This document shows positions 52,901-61,336 of a DNA stretch of 64,000 bases, one piece after another; position 1 is the first letter of the stretch; every line of letters begins with the position of its first letter. The translations under genes were made by a program, and so were the position numbers. Location: contig NZ_AUNE01000009.1 of assembly GCF_000447755.1 (NCBI RefSeq), positions 1 to 64,000 on the forward strand, read 5' to 3'. The notes under the pieces are model-generated. The model had not been told where the DNA came from. It saw only the letters and a program-made list of their open reading frames with translations, and made no database searches. This DNA is from Bacteriovorax sp. BSW11_IV (lineage in GTDB: Bacteria; Bdellovibrionota; Bacteriovoracia; Bacteriovoracales; Bacteriovoracaceae).

Positions 52901-53290
52901 ATGTCTTTAGAGGCACAAATTGAAAAATCGAGAACGGTAATTACTAAGGCCGTTTTCCCTAACACAACAAACCATTACGATACTCTCTATGGTGGTCAGG
53001 CCTTAAATTGGATGGATGAAGTCGCTTTCATCACGGCCACAAGATTTTCTCGTCAAAAAATGGTGACAGTTTCATCAGACTCAGTAAGCTTTAAAAAACC
53101 AATTCCTGCTGGAACAATTATAGAACTTGTTGGGAAGGTTTCACATGTGGGAACGACAAGTTTGAAAATCTCTGTCGAAATGTTTGTTGAGAATATGTAT
53201 TCACACGAAAGAGATCTTGCCGTTAAAGGGGCGTTCACTTTCGTGGCCATTGATGAAAATAAAAATCCTGAAAAATTAAAAATCGATTAA
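52901..53290 (+). CDS. Hotdog-fold acyl-CoA thioesterase
   Basis: A 129-aa thioesterase of the YciA/acyl-CoA hydrolase type, releasing free CoA from acyl-CoA. The active-site helix region NHYDTLYGGQALNWMDEVA carries the typical Asn and Asp, followed by VTVSSDSVSFKKPIPAGTII. An AAAGGAG site precedes ATG. It is the first gene after the cobalamin riboswitch, which makes B12 control likely though unexpected for this enzyme. Confidence 0.88.
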   Translation: MSLEAQIEKSRTVITKAVFPNTTNHYDTLYGGQALNWMDEVAFITATRFSRQKMVTVSSDSVSFKKPIPAGTIIELVGKVSHVGTTSLKISVEMFVENMYSHERDLAVKGAFTFVAIDENKNPEKLKID

Positions 53291-53359
53291 TATGATTTTT
53301 ATCTGGGTTTTTGTGTTCTTTCTCAGTTAAAATAAACCAAGTTATTTTAAGGAGAGAAT

Positions 53360-54535
53360 ATGAAAATCCAGATTTTGGCATTTCTTGCGTTTTTGTCAGT
53401 ATCAAATTTTTCAATGGCCATGACTGGGCCAGAAGCCAAAACGACGAAAGAGGTGATGAATAAAGCACTTGGTTCGTTTGTAAATTTACAACCATTTATT
53501 CATGACCCAAATAAGTTCTATGATAAAAAACATGATGAATATATCAATGTTCAACTTCAGAATATTATCGATGTATTTAAATCAGGTTCTCACAATGCGA
53601 AATTAAATGCACCGGGTTTCAAACCTTCATTTGAAACAATTAGCTCATATTTAATCGCAACAAAAGAAGCATTTAATTCTCCTCATAAAGGTTTTGCCCA
53701 CAACAGACTTCAGGCCTTAAGTGGTCTTTGTATGAGTTGTCACACTCAACTTGATAGTCAAAACTCTTCTCGTTTTTCTGTTTCTTTAAAAGCGGTGAGA
53801 CGCGATTCATTCCAAAGTGATTTTGAATATGCAGAATTCTTATTTCTACTAAGAGACTTCACTTCTAGTGCTCGTTATTACGAGAGAGTGCTTGCTGAAG
53901 TTAAGGCCATTGATTTGAAAAAGAAAATGGCGACACCAATAAACTTTGAAACATACAAAAAAGCATTACAAAGACTAGTGACTATCAATATAAAAATTAG
54001 TTACAAGCCAGAGCAGGCACTTGCTTATATTGATAAGTATGCAAGCGATAGGCTTTTACCACCACTTGTGCGTGATGATTTCACTTCATGGAAGGCGCAG
54101 ATTAAAGATCTACAAAAAGTATATACACCTTGGAATGTCTCAAATGCAGAAGAGCTTTTAAGATTTGAAAAAAAATATCTTAATGGTTTAGACGAAGAAG
54201 GACTTGGAAGTGGTGCTGAAGATATGAAACTTCTTGCCATGTCAGGTGTGTTAACTAAGTTTTTAAACTTTAGACCAAATTCAAAAGAAGCACCTCACGC
54301 ACTCTACTGGTTAGGAATTGCGGAGGAGAGATTGCACTTTAATTTCTTTTACTCTCTTGGTGAGCTTTACCTTAAAGAGTGTGTGGAGCGCTATCCGAAA
54401 CACCCATACGCCAAGAAGTGCTTTAAGAAATATGAAGAAATTATAGTTAGTGGTTTCTCGGGATCGGCCGGTACTGACATACCGAGTGATGAACAAAAAG
54501 AGTTGAGTCGTCTTAAGTCCCTAATTTCCCAATAG
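53360..54535 (+). CDS. Exported protein with one CXXCH haem motif and TPR-like repeats
   Basis: A 391-aa protein with a signal peptide (residues 1-20, LAFLAFLSVSNFSMA). CMSCH at residues 124-128 is a c-type haem attachment motif. The C-terminal part holds helical repeats like TPRs (PHALYWLGIAEERLHFNFFY, ECVERYPKHPYAKKCFKKY). A distal Met ligand is not assigned. It may be a mono-haem cytochrome with a scaffold domain. GGAGAG before ATG; strong terminator after. Confidence 0.75.
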   Translation: MKIQILAFLAFLSVSNFSMAMTGPEAKTTKEVMNKALGSFVNLQPFIHDPNKFYDKKHDEYINVQLQNIIDVFKSGSHNAKLNAPGFKPSFETISSYLIATKEAFNSPHKGFAHNRLQALSGLCMSCHTQLDSQNSSRFSVSLKAVRRDSFQSDFEYAEFLFLLRDFTSSARYYERVLAEVKAIDLKKKMATPINFETYKKALQRLVTINIKISYKPEQALAYIDKYASDRLLPPLVRDDFTSWKAQIKDLQKVYTPWNVSNAEELLRFEKKYLNGLDEEGLGSGAEDMKLLAMSGVLTKFLNFRPNSKEAPHALYWLGIAEERLHFNFFYSLGELYLKECVERYPKHPYAKKCFKKYEEIIVSGFSGSAGTDIPSDEQKELSRLKSLISQ

Positions 54536-54548
54536 CCCATCAATAAAT

Positions 54549-54576
54549 AAACCCTCACGATGTGAGGGTTTTTTTA
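54549..54576 (+). terminator. Intrinsic terminator
   Basis: AAACCCTCAC pairs with GTGAGGGTTT around GAT and runs into further T residues, after the CXXCH-protein gene. Confidence 0.92.
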
Positions 54577-54664
54577 TAAATATTTCAAAACCCCTAGTAA
54601 ATTCATATGGAACAGCGTATTAAGTACTAAGAAATTCGAAACATTGACTAGGATTAAATTTATT

Positions 54665-56491
54665 ATGGAACAAACGATCTCATTTTCAGATTTTCCTCTG
54701 AAAGAAACTTTATTAACTGCTATCGAAGATCGTGGATTTACGACACCAACTGAAATTCAGGCCGCAGCTGTACCAATGCTTGCGTTAAACGACGTTGACT
54801 TCGTCGGCCAGGCCCAAACGGGTACTGGTAAAACGGCCGCTTTTTCTCTTCCTCTTTTAAATAAGATTGACGTTGAAAATAAAAATATTCAGGCCATTGT
54901 CTTAAGTCCTACTAGGGAATTGGCCAACCAAATTTGTGAAGAAATGAGAAAGTTCTCAGTTCACGCACGCGTTCGTATCACTTCTGTTTATGGTGGTACT
55001 TCAATTGATGGACAAATCCGTACGATCAAAAAACAAAGACCACAAGTTATTATCGGAACACCTGGGCGTGTTCTCGATTTAATTAGCAGAAAGGTTCTTG
55101 ATCTTAACAACGCTAAAATTGCTGTACTAGATGAAGCAGATGAAATGCTAGACATGGGTTTCATCGATGACGTTAAGACAATTCTTTCTAATGTAACTTG
55201 TGAGCAAAAGAACACTTGGATGTTCTCTGCGACGATGCCTCCTGCAATTTTAGATCTAATTAAAAATTATCTAAAAGAACCAGAAGTAATCAAGATCAAA
55301 AAGAGTACATTAAGTAATGAGAACATTACTCAAAAGTATTATGTAGTTGGCTATAGAGATATGAATGAAGCGGTATGTAGAATTCTTGATTCTCTTGAAG
55401 ACTACTACGGTATCATTTTCTGTAGAACAAAAATTGATGCTAAGAATCTTACTGATGAACTAAACATGAGAGGATTCCCAACTGACTCACTTCACGGAGA
55501 TATGGATCAAAGACACCGTGATATGACGATGAAGAAATTCAAAGAAAAAACAGTTAAGCTTCTTGTTTGTACAGATGTTGCAGCAAGAGGTATTGACGTA
55601 GATCACCTTACTCACGTTATTAACTACGGTCTACCACAAGACCTAGAGAGTTATGTTCACCGTATTGGTAGAACAGGACGCGCGGGACAAAAAGGTGTGG
55701 CAATGTCTATTGTTGAGCCAAGTGAGCTTTATAAATTAAGACAAGTTGAAAGAATGACTAAGGCACAAATCTTCGCTGAGAAGATTCCTAACGTTGAACT
55801 AATTAAAGATGCTATAGTAAGAAGATCACTATCTAAATTCGAAGAGGTTCTTGAGAATCTTGAAGGAAATGACACTGTTGATAAATCATTTGACGTGTTT
55901 AAAGATGAGTTTGATCACTTAGATACTGAGCAAATTTTAAAAGTTATGTACACATACATTTTCAAAGATAGTATGCAAAAACTTGACGAAAAACCAAACA
56001 TTGATGCTCGTATGAAAGAGCGTGGTCAACGAAATGAAAGATCAGGTTCAATGGGTGGAGAAAGAAGAGGTGCAGTTGAGCCTCTTCGCGATCATGTTCG
56101 CTTCTTTGTAAATATCGGTAGAAATGACGGCGTAACTCTTAAGGGTCTACTAGGTCAAATCTCTACAAATATGAGAATCGAAGAAAGAAAGATCAGAAAC
56201 GTAAGTTTAAAAGAAAGATTTTCATTCATTGAAGTTCCAACTCATTATCAAGATCAATTTCTTAACTCTAGAAATATGTTCGTAAATAATAGAGAAGTTC
56301 GTTTCGAAGTTACTAAAAACGGAGAGCAAGACTTCGGTGGTGGACATGGTGGAAGACCTCGTTCAGGTGGAGGCCGTGGAGGTCGCTCATTTGGAAACGG
56401 TGGCGGTGGTAGAAGAAGCGGTGGCGATTTCCATGGAAATGGTCAAGGCAGAAAACCACGCTCTGGATTTAGAGGCGGAAGTAGAGACTAA
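54665..56491 (+). CDS. DEAD-box RNA helicase (DeaD/CsdA type) with RGG-like tail
   Basis: A 608-aa ATP-dependent RNA helicase for ribosome assembly or RNA decay. Motif I AQTGTGKT is at residues 50-57; PTRELANQI, GTPGRVLDL, DEADEMLDMGF, SAT and HRIGRTGRAG follow. A DbpA-type RNA-binding domain (HVRFFVNIGRNDGVTLKGL) lies near 475-550, then a Gly/Arg-rich tail. ATG 54665 fits the family start; TTG 54644 would add 7 residues. Such genes are often cold-regulated, not shown here. Confidence 0.94.
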   Translation: MEQTISFSDFPLKETLLTAIEDRGFTTPTEIQAAAVPMLALNDVDFVGQAQTGTGKTAAFSLPLLNKIDVENKNIQAIVLSPTRELANQICEEMRKFSVHARVRITSVYGGTSIDGQIRTIKKQRPQVIIGTPGRVLDLISRKVLDLNNAKIAVLDEADEMLDMGFIDDVKTILSNVTCEQKNTWMFSATMPPAILDLIKNYLKEPEVIKIKKSTLSNENITQKYYVVGYRDMNEAVCRILDSLEDYYGIIFCRTKIDAKNLTDELNMRGFPTDSLHGDMDQRHRDMTMKKFKEKTVKLLVCTDVAARGIDVDHLTHVINYGLPQDLESYVHRIGRTGRAGQKGVAMSIVEPSELYKLRQVERMTKAQIFAEKIPNVELIKDAIVRRSLSKFEEVLENLEGNDTVDKSFDVFKDEFDHLDTEQILKVMYTYIFKDSMQKLDEKPNIDARMKERGQRNERSGSMGGERRGAVEPLRDHVRFFVNIGRNDGVTLKGLLGQISTNMRIEERKIRNVSLKERFSFIEVPTHYQDQFLNSRNMFVNNREVRFEVTKNGEQDFGGGHGGRPRSGGGRGGRSFGNGGGGRRSGGDFHGNGQGRKPRSGFRGGSRD

Positions 56492-56497
56492 TAAAAT

Positions 56498-57688
56498 ATG
56501 AAGGTCTACGATCATATTATAGTAGGTGCAGGGGCAGCAGGTCTTATGGCCACTGCCCTTTTGTCGCAGAAGGGTGCAACTGTACTTCTACTAGAGCAAA
56601 ATAAATCTGTTGGTCGTAAGATTCTTATCTCAGGTGGTGGAAAGTGTAATTTTACAAACACTGATGCCACCCCTTCGAATTACAAATCATCAAATCAGCA
56701 TTTTTCAAAATCATCACTGGCAAGATATAGCCCGTGGGATTTTATTGATCTTGTTCTTAAGCATGACATTCCATATTACGAGAAAAAACTCGGTCAATTA
56801 TTCTGTGAAAAATCAGCAAAGGATATTGTCGAGATGCTTGTTAAAGAGTGTCGCAGTAGTGGAAAGGCAACGATTAAAACTGGAATCAAAGTGAATGGTA
56901 TTGATAAGGAAGAGCAATTCCTTGTTAGTACAACTGCAGGTGATTTCTACGCTCACAATGTCGTCATTGCCACTGGCGGATTATCAATACCATCGCTTGG
57001 AGCGAATGACTTTGGATATAAAATTGCTAAGAAGTTTGGGCATCGACTCATTGAAACAAGACCAGCTCTTGTGCCTTTTACCTTAGATGAAAGAACACTT
57101 CCAGAGTTCGCGGAGCTATCAGGTGTTTCACTAGAGGCCAAGATTAGTTGTAATAATACTGTATTTGATGAAAATATTCTTTTTACTCATAAGGGACTAA
57201 GTGGCCCAGGGATTTTACAGATTTCACTTCACTGGCACCCTGGAGATGAAGTAACAATTAATTTGTTACCTCAATTAAATCTTTCAGAAGAATTTCAGCG
57301 CTTAAAAAAGAGAAATGGAAATATTACGGTTGAGTCTTTTTTAAGAAAGCATCTCCCTGATCGCCTTGTGAAAAAATGGCTAGACATCAATCTACAAGAC
57401 CCAAGTATCTATATTGCAAATTTAACAAACGTAGAGCTTGAATCGCTTGCGAAATCACTTAACGCATGGACATTTATCCCCAAAGGGACTGAAGGCTATA
57501 GAAAGGCCGAGGTTACGGCTGGAGGTGTTTCTTGTGATCAAGTTTCTTCTAAAACAATGGAGAGCCAAATCGTAAGTGGTTTGTACTTTATTGGAGAAGT
57601 TTTAGATGTGACGGGATGGTTGGGTGGATTCAATTTTCAATGGGCGTGGGCATCGGCCCACGCTGTAGCTCAAAACTATTCTAAATAG
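56498..57688 (+). CDS. HI0933/YhiN-family flavoprotein
   Basis: A 396-aa NAD(P)/FAD-binding protein. The N-terminal dinucleotide motif GAGAAGLMAT is followed by GRKILISGGGKCNFTN, the hallmark of the HI0933 family, and the C-terminus has LYFIGEVLDVTGWLGGFNFQ. Members are oxidoreductases with no firm reaction. Starts 7 bases after the helicase gene. Its end overlaps the convergent gene by 13 bases. Confidence 0.92.
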   Translation: MKVYDHIIVGAGAAGLMATALLSQKGATVLLLEQNKSVGRKILISGGGKCNFTNTDATPSNYKSSNQHFSKSSLARYSPWDFIDLVLKHDIPYYEKKLGQLFCEKSAKDIVEMLVKECRSSGKATIKTGIKVNGIDKEEQFLVSTTAGDFYAHNVVIATGGLSIPSLGANDFGYKIAKKFGHRLIETRPALVPFTLDERTLPEFAELSGVSLEAKISCNNTVFDENILFTHKGLSGPGILQISLHWHPGDEVTINLLPQLNLSEEFQRLKKRNGNITVESFLRKHLPDRLVKKWLDINLQDPSIYIANLTNVELESLAKSLNAWTFIPKGTEGYRKAEVTAGGVSCDQVSSKTMESQIVSGLYFIGEVLDVTGWLGGFNFQWAWASAHAVAQNYSK

Positions 57689-58485
57689 ATAAAGATATTC
57701 GGTCTTTCAACTTGAAGTTTATCACTTTCTCGTTTTTCGATTTCTTCGAAAATCTTTTCTCTAATATTAAAAATTCCGGCCTTCGCTTTAGTGATAGAAA
57801 GACGAATCATTTTTTGATTATCGAAATATTTAATCGTTCCACTCATCTTAACAGTAACTCTAAGTCCAGTATCTAGTGACATTGTAAGATTGAAATTTCC
57901 ATTTTTAATTTCCATGGAAATATTATCAATTGAAGTTACTTTTTCTGCCTCAATTTCAAGTGTGTCTTCAAGTAAGCTTATTAGTTCACTTTTGTTTTTG
58001 TTATTAATGCGCACTCTTTTAATCGATGAGTTCGAATTCGCTAAACAATCTTCTAGAAAGAAAAAGAGATCTTGTTCCAGAGGAGGTCTAACTGTCGTTT
58101 TACATTGTATTCTTGCATTTGTGATTTCAAGATCAGATTCAGTTGATGAACCACTTAAATAAGGTAAATTTCCTTCAATTTTCGAATTCGAAGTGGCCAC
58201 AGAAAAATTCGATACATTAAAACGACTAAAGTCTTTAAATACACCTTTCTCATCTCTGATGACAATTTCCTCTCCATTTATATCAAAAATCATGTCTTGA
58301 TTTGAGTAGAGCATATTGAAGTCTTGCTGATCAAAATAGCTATATTTATCGAAGATAAATTTATCAAAGCTTCCTTGACCATTATCGTCTTTATAGTTGA
58401 GTGTTAGATTTTTTACATCAATTTGATTTGACCATGATTGGACAGTTATTGATAATAGAAACAATACAAGAACTAGTGGCTTCAT
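57676..58485 (-). CDS. Exported protein of unknown function
   Basis: A 269-aa protein with a signal peptide (residues 1-19, LVLFLLSITVQSWS). The body alternates short beta-like segments; the end (IKYFDNQKMIRLSITKAKAG, then NIREKIFEEIEK) is somewhat like lipid-binding DUF2993/LmeA proteins, a weak impression. Two cysteines. It is alone on its strand and overlaps the flavoprotein gene tail to tail. Confidence 0.62.
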   Translation of the reverse strand: MKPLVLVLFLLSITVQSWSNQIDVKNLTLNYKDDNGQGSFDKFIFDKYSYFDQQDFNMLYSNQDMIFDINGEEIVIRDEKGVFKDFSRFNVSNFSVATSNSKIEGNLPYLSGSSTESDLEITNARIQCKTTVRPPLEQDLFFFLEDCLANSNSSIKRVRINNKNKSELISLLEDTLEIEAEKVTSIDNISMEIKNGNFNLTMSLDTGLRVTVKMSGTIKYFDNQKMIRLSITKAKAGIFNIREKIFEEIEKRESDKLQVERPNIFIYLE

Positions 58486-58612
58486 TCGTGCCTCCTTAAT
58501 TTTGAAAATGCAGGGTCTAATCTCTCTACGTTAAATTGAGAAATGACTTGATGGTTTTTCGGTTAAGGTGCAATTAGGGCAGGATTTACCGTTAATGATT
58601 TAAGGAAGAAAG

Positions 58613-59695
58613 TTGAAAAAAAAGTTAAAGAATATAATTTTCACAGGCGGAGGAAGTGGGGGGCATGTTATCCCTGGGCTTTCAATCATAGCTGAATTGA
58701 AAAGAAGAGATTCAAATTATAATTTCATTTATATTGGTGGAAAAAAGAGTATTGAGTCACAGATCGTACCATCAAAAGTTAATCTCTATCTTCCAATTTC
58801 TACAGGAAAACTGAGAAGATACTTATCTGTTGAAAATTTCAAAGATATGTTTCGTATTTTCAAAGGTCTCTTCGATTCTCTGGGGATTCTTATTAAATAT
58901 AGCTCTAAAGAGACAGTCATTTTTTCTACTGGCGGATTTGTTTCCGTCCCCGTAGTCATTGCCTCATGGTTAACGAGAAAACAAGTATTCATCCATGAGC
59001 AAACGACAAGAATGGGGCTCGCTAACAAAATTTGCTCATATTTTGCAAAAAAAGTTTTCGTATCATTCGAGGAGTCTCTTCAGTTCGTATCTCATAATGC
59101 AATCTATTCAGGCTATCCTGTTCGTAGTGAATGTTTTGATTCGACAATACGTCATCAGAAGTTTGGTCATTTTGATTTAACAAATTTGGACGCTCCACTG
59201 CTTTTTATTACTGGTGGAGGAAATGGATCAAAGCTTGTTAATGATAAGGTTAAGGGCGAGCTAGATAATCTTAAAAAAGATTTTGTAATTATTCATCAAG
59301 TTGGAAAAGACTTTGAAGAAGAGTATCGTAAATTTAATGATGAAAGGTATTATGCTAGCGCTTTTGTCGGTGAAGAGATGATTGATCTTTTTAAAAGTGC
59401 GAAAGTGGTATTGTCTAGGGCCGGAGCTGGGACAGTGTGTGAGTTGATGGCCCTGAAGAAAGCATCAATCTATGTACCACTAAAAATAGCTCAAAAAAAT
59501 GAACAGTATCATAATGCTATGGCCGCGAATCGCGCCTGTGGATCAATCGTATTAACAGAAGATGAGTTTAAAACTTGTGACTTAGTTTCAGTTATTCGCG
59601 ATTTTTCACAGGTAAATAGTGGCGATAAAGGTTTTGAAGGAGTGAAAGACGGGCTTTCATTTCTTGCTGATCAGATCGAACAAGCTATTCAATAA
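58613..59695 (+). CDS. MurG-type glycosyltransferase
   Basis: A 360-aa GT28-family enzyme. MurG adds GlcNAc to lipid I on the inner face of the membrane. The G-loops FTGGGSGGHVIPGLS and FSTGGFVSVP, HEQTTRMGLANK, and the UDP-GlcNAc site SRAGAGTVCELMA with NEQYHNA are all present, and length is right. It is not in a cell-wall (dcw) cluster, so it may be the housekeeping murG moved elsewhere or a paralogue. TTG start after AAGGAAG. Confidence 0.8.
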   Translation: MKKKLKNIIFTGGGSGGHVIPGLSIIAELKRRDSNYNFIYIGGKKSIESQIVPSKVNLYLPISTGKLRRYLSVENFKDMFRIFKGLFDSLGILIKYSSKETVIFSTGGFVSVPVVIASWLTRKQVFIHEQTTRMGLANKICSYFAKKVFVSFEESLQFVSHNAIYSGYPVRSECFDSTIRHQKFGHFDLTNLDAPLLFITGGGNGSKLVNDKVKGELDNLKKDFVIIHQVGKDFEEEYRKFNDERYYASAFVGEEMIDLFKSAKVVLSRAGAGTVCELMALKKASIYVPLKIAQKNEQYHNAMAANRACGSIVLTEDEFKTCDLVSVIRDFSQVNSGDKGFEGVKDGLSFLADQIEQAIQ

Positions 59696-60107
59696 GAACT
59701 GATAAAATGTCCATTCTCGATAAATAGCCAATCAAATGCCCTTCGTTATCTATAACAGGGCATTGTTTGATCTTCTTCTTGTAGAATTGAACAATTACAT
59801 CTTTCAGGCTATCTGTTTCCTTCACACAGAACACACGTTCATGAAATTTACATACTGACTTTGAAGTGACTCCAGCTGCTGCCTGGATGATTAAGTCGTG
59901 TTGGGTAACAATTCCAATAACTTTTAATTTAGAATCACAAACAGCAAGACATGATTGATGATGAACTTTTAATGTTTCGATAACATTTTGTAGAGTGAAA
60001 CCTTTTTGCATATGAATAAGTGTGTGATTCATAAAGCTTCCAACCTTACGAAAACGCAGATGATCGTCATTGGCCTTGGAGATTAAATTATCTAAGCGAT
60101 CATTCAT
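59685..60107 (-). CDS. CBS-domain pair protein
   Basis: A 140-aa protein consisting of two CBS domains (LKVHHQSCLAVCDSKLKVIG with IVTQHDLI; KKIKQCPVIDNEGHLIGYLS). Such stand-alone pairs bind adenine nucleotides and regulate partner proteins. No effector domain. GAGGAGG precedes ATG. It overlaps the MurG-type gene by 11 bases tail to tail. Confidence 0.85.
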   Translation of the reverse strand: MNDRLDNLISKANDDHLRFRKVGSFMNHTLIHMQKGFTLQNVIETLKVHHQSCLAVCDSKLKVIGIVTQHDLIIQAAAGVTSKSVCKFHERVFCVKETDSLKDVIVQFYKKKIKQCPVIDNEGHLIGYLSRMDILSVLIE

Positions 60108-60118
60108 AACTCCTCCTC

Positions 60119-60150
60119 AAAAAAAAAGGCCCTCTTTATAGAGGGCCTTT
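60119..60150 (-). terminator. Terminator of the OmpR-type regulator gene
   Basis: An 11-bp stem, AAAGGCCCTCT with AGAGGGCCTTT around a 4-base loop. Read on the minus strand it is followed by a run of about nine T residues. Confidence 0.92.
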
Positions 60151-60152
60151 CA

Positions 60153-60842
60153 TTAGATTCTTAAAATATAACCACGTGACTTAATCGTTTTAATATATTG
60201 AGAGAAAGGTTTTAATTTCTTTCTCAAATTTGACAGATGAGTATCGATATTCTGGTTTTGTACGTGAACGTTTGGCCATACAAGATTTGTAATATATTCT
60301 CTTGAAAAAATCTTGTTTGGATTTCTTGCAAGCAGATGAATAATTTTAAACTCGATTGGTGTGAGTTGAACCTTCTTCTCACCAATTTCTGCCATTTGAA
60401 CTTCTGTATGAAGTGAAAACTCAGGGTACTTGATAACAGCAGTATCTTTCTTCTTACCTTTTTTACTATTGATCTTATTTCTTACACGAGCAACCAACTC
60501 TTTTAAAGAAACTGGTTTAACGATAAAGTCTTCTGCACCAAGATTTAGACCTTCAACTACCGCTTCTTCTGAAGGATCTCCCGTTAAGAAAATAACTGGT
60601 AGATTTGGATGAGTATCTTTAAACTTGTTATAGAGTTCGAATCCGTTAACGTTTGGCATATGAAGATCGAGTAGAACTAAATCAGTTTTTGATGTGTTTA
60701 AAAACCCAAGTAGCTCTAGAGGATTTTGAATAAGCTCAAGATCAAATTCATTTTCTAATAATTCTTTATAGCTCATGAGATTATTATAAACGTCATCAAC
60801 TATTGTTACATGATACCCATCTTCTTTTCTAAACTGTTGCAT
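60153..60842 (-). CDS. OmpR/PhoB-family response regulator
   Basis: A 229-aa regulator. The receiver (residues about 12-125) has D16/D17, phospho-Asp D59 (LLDLHMPNVNG), Thr in FLTGDPS and Lys in VKPVSL. The DNA-binding winged helix (about 130-229) has VQLTPIEFKIIHLL and NIDTHLSNLRKKL. No histidine kinase gene is adjacent, so its partner lies elsewhere. Confidence 0.93.
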   Translation of the reverse strand: MQQFRKEDGYHVTIVDDVYNNLMSYKELLENEFDLELIQNPLELLGFLNTSKTDLVLLDLHMPNVNGFELYNKFKDTHPNLPVIFLTGDPSEEAVVEGLNLGAEDFIVKPVSLKELVARVRNKINSKKGKKKDTAVIKYPEFSLHTEVQMAEIGEKKVQLTPIEFKIIHLLARNPNKIFSREYITNLVWPNVHVQNQNIDTHLSNLRKKLKPFSQYIKTIKSRGYILRI

Positions 60843-60968
60843 ACGTACCTCTGGTTCTTTAGGTTGGGACTCTAAGTATTCTATTTTTAAACTTATTCGG
60901 AATTTGTGTCAATGCTTTATGTTTAAAAAGAGCAAATAAATTTAGTTTCTATTAAAAAGGTGAGGAAA

Positions 60969-61331
60969 ATGGTAGACGAACTGTTGGATATTAAAAAAAT
61001 CAAAAGAAATCTTCATAATTTTGCCAAGGAGCGTGAATGGGAAAAATTTCACTCACCCAAGAACCTTTCCATGGCCCTGTCTTGTGAAAGTGCCGAACTT
61101 TTGGAGCACTTCCAGTGGTTAACTGAAGAACAGTCTAAAAAATTGTCACCCGAAACATTGACCGAGGTGGGTGAGGAGATTGCAGATATTCTTTTGTATG
61201 CCTTTAGACTATGTGATGTTTTAGATTTAGATATATCAAGAATAGTTGAAGATAAATTTCAGAAGAACATAAAAAAATACCCCGTGGAATTAGCACGGGG
61301 TATTGCAAAAAAATATTCAAAAAAAGACTGA
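60969..61331 (+). CDS. MazG-like nucleotide pyrophosphohydrolase
   Basis: A 120-aa enzyme of the compact MazG/dCTPase type that removes pyrophosphate from (d)NTPs. The metal-binding helices ALSCESAELLEHFQW and LTEVGEEIADILLYAFRLCD carry the E-x3-E and E-x3-D acidic patterns. ATG 60969 has AGGTG at good distance; GTG 60960 would add three residues. The 3' end contains a terminator for the opposite strand. Confidence 0.86.
   Translation: MVDELLDIKKIKRNLHNFAKEREWEKFHSPKNLSMALSCESAELLEHFQWLTEEQSKKLSPETLTEVGEEIADILLYAFRLCDVLDLDISRIVEDKFQKNIKKYPVELARGIAKKYSKKD
61271..61303 (-). terminator. Terminator for typA inside the opposite gene
   Basis: ATACCCCGTG pairs perfectly with CACGGGGTAT (10 bp). 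Read on the minus strand, the stem runs into TTTTTTT. It lies 34-66 bases beyond the typA stop, wholly inside the coding 3' end of the MazG-like gene. Confidence 0.8.
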
Positions 61332-61336
61332 GCTTT

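Noticed and set aside
52606-52923. Open frames on both strands across the 86-bp repeats
   Set aside because: The repeat length is not a multiple of 3, the frames lack ribosome binding sites, and the region is explained by the riboswitch RNA.
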